This document shows positions 4,924-5,240 of a stretch of 5,240 bases of DNA, in pieces. The first letter of the stretch is position 1. Each line of letters starts with the position of its first letter. The notes under the pieces are model-generated. The model ran no database searches and was not told the DNA's origin. It was given only the letters and a program-made list of their open reading frames with translations. Location: the NCBI GenBank assembly GCA_018820005.1, contig JAHJOS010000685.1, positions 1 to 5,240 on the forward strand, in the 5' to 3' direction. Both the position numbers and the translations under genes were made by a program. Source of the stretch: Alphaproteobacteria bacterium (GTDB lineage Bacteria; Pseudomonadota; Alphaproteobacteria; Rhizobiales; Devosiaceae).

Positions 4924-5240
4924 CAGGCCGCTACAGTTGCGTCCTGTCCTTCGGCCTGTTGCATAAGCCCGACCATGTGCCATGCGGCGGCCAGTGCCAT
5001 AGCTGCCACAACAAAGCCCAGCGCATAGAGCGGGACCATTGCCGCTATGACATCGTGCGGTGCTGTTGCGCTGGCCAATCCCGCTCCATTGGCTGCAACA
5101 CCCGCCAGCGCCGCACCAATGGCACCACCGGCCGATTGCGTGGTGGGCACCAGAGCTGAGGTGCGGTCACGCTCAGCGTCGCTGGCTGCTTCCATCATGG
5201 AAAGGTTCAAATAGCCATTGCAGGTGCCAAAGCCGGCGCC
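4923..5240 (-). CDS. MFS transporter, C-terminal end (partial)
   Basis: The gene runs in from the right edge; 105 codons plus the stop (TGA, complement of 4923-4925) are visible. The fragment starts GAGFGTCNGYLNLSMMEAA. It then has a charged cytoplasmic loop (SDAERDRTSALVPT), a Gly/Ala-rich helix (QSAGGAIGAALAGVAANGAGL) and a last membrane helix (VPLYALGFVVAAMALAAAWHMVGL). A short hydrophilic tail ending in ATVAA follows. This order, with a helix pair separated by an ER-R-A loop, is typical of the end of major facilitator superfamily exporters, perhaps of the 14-helix DHA2 (EmrB/QacA) drug:proton antiporter kind. The substrate and exact subfamily cannot be settled from the fragment. It converges on the peroxiredoxin gene. 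Confidence 0.75.
   Translation of the reverse strand, partial: GAGFGTCNGYLNLSMMEAASDAERDRTSALVPTTQSAGGAIGAALAGVAANGAGLASATAPHDVIAAMVPLYALGFVVAAMALAAAWHMVGLMQQAEGQDATVAA

Noticed and set aside
4959..5159. Cys-rich small protein on the + strand resembling a metal-binding peptide
   Set aside because: The cysteines come from reading Ala-rich MFS codons backwards; the MFS frame explains the region better.
1..5240. Defence system, mobile element or secretion cassette
   Set aside because: No nuclease, integrase, transposase, toxin-antitoxin pair, terminal inverted repeats or spaced repeats were seen; gene content looks like core or common accessory chromosome.

Overview
The window reads as ordinary chromosomal DNA of a high-G+C alphaproteobacterium. 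Gene content and protein style best fit the Hyphomicrobiales, perhaps Devosia-like; this is an impression from family resemblance, not a computed placement. Coding density is high. Every gene is on the + strand except the last, an MFS transporter tail that runs convergently into the right edge. I see no tRNA, rRNA, CRISPR array, insertion sequence, integrase or phage gene.

Left part (1-1237): the last 28 codons of a cold-shock protein are followed by a strong hairpin and a 79-residue conserved-looking small protein of unknown function. Next comes a tight pair, 12 bp apart: a cysteine-type glutathione peroxidase (Cys39/Gln73/Trp123/Asn124, probable resolving Cys85) and a selenoprotein-W-like CXXC protein with Cys in place of selenocysteine. 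The peroxidase start has no Shine-Dalgarno sequence and may be leaderless.

Middle part (1304-4060): a YegP-type protein built from two DUF1508 repeats, then a polar amino acid ABC importer made of a periplasmic binding protein and one permease. A long hairpin lies between these two genes. No ATPase gene follows; the next gene is a CreA-family protein that carries a lipobox.

Right part (4061-5240): a 172 bp non-coding leader with a perfect 10 bp stem and a second partial copy of one arm precedes a one-cysteine Prx6-type peroxiredoxin. That gene ends in the clearest intrinsic terminator of the window. The stop codon of the convergent MFS gene touches its T-tract.

Three genes (glutathione peroxidase, SelW-like protein, peroxiredoxin) point to thiol-based peroxide defence, and the cold-shock protein may belong to general stress physiology. 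The importer and CreA are separate functions. I found no convincing new multi-gene system. The most interesting leads are regulatory: the peroxiredoxin leader, the inverted repeat covering the ribosome binding site of the binding-protein gene, the hairpin inside the transporter operon, and the peroxidase/SelW-like pairing.
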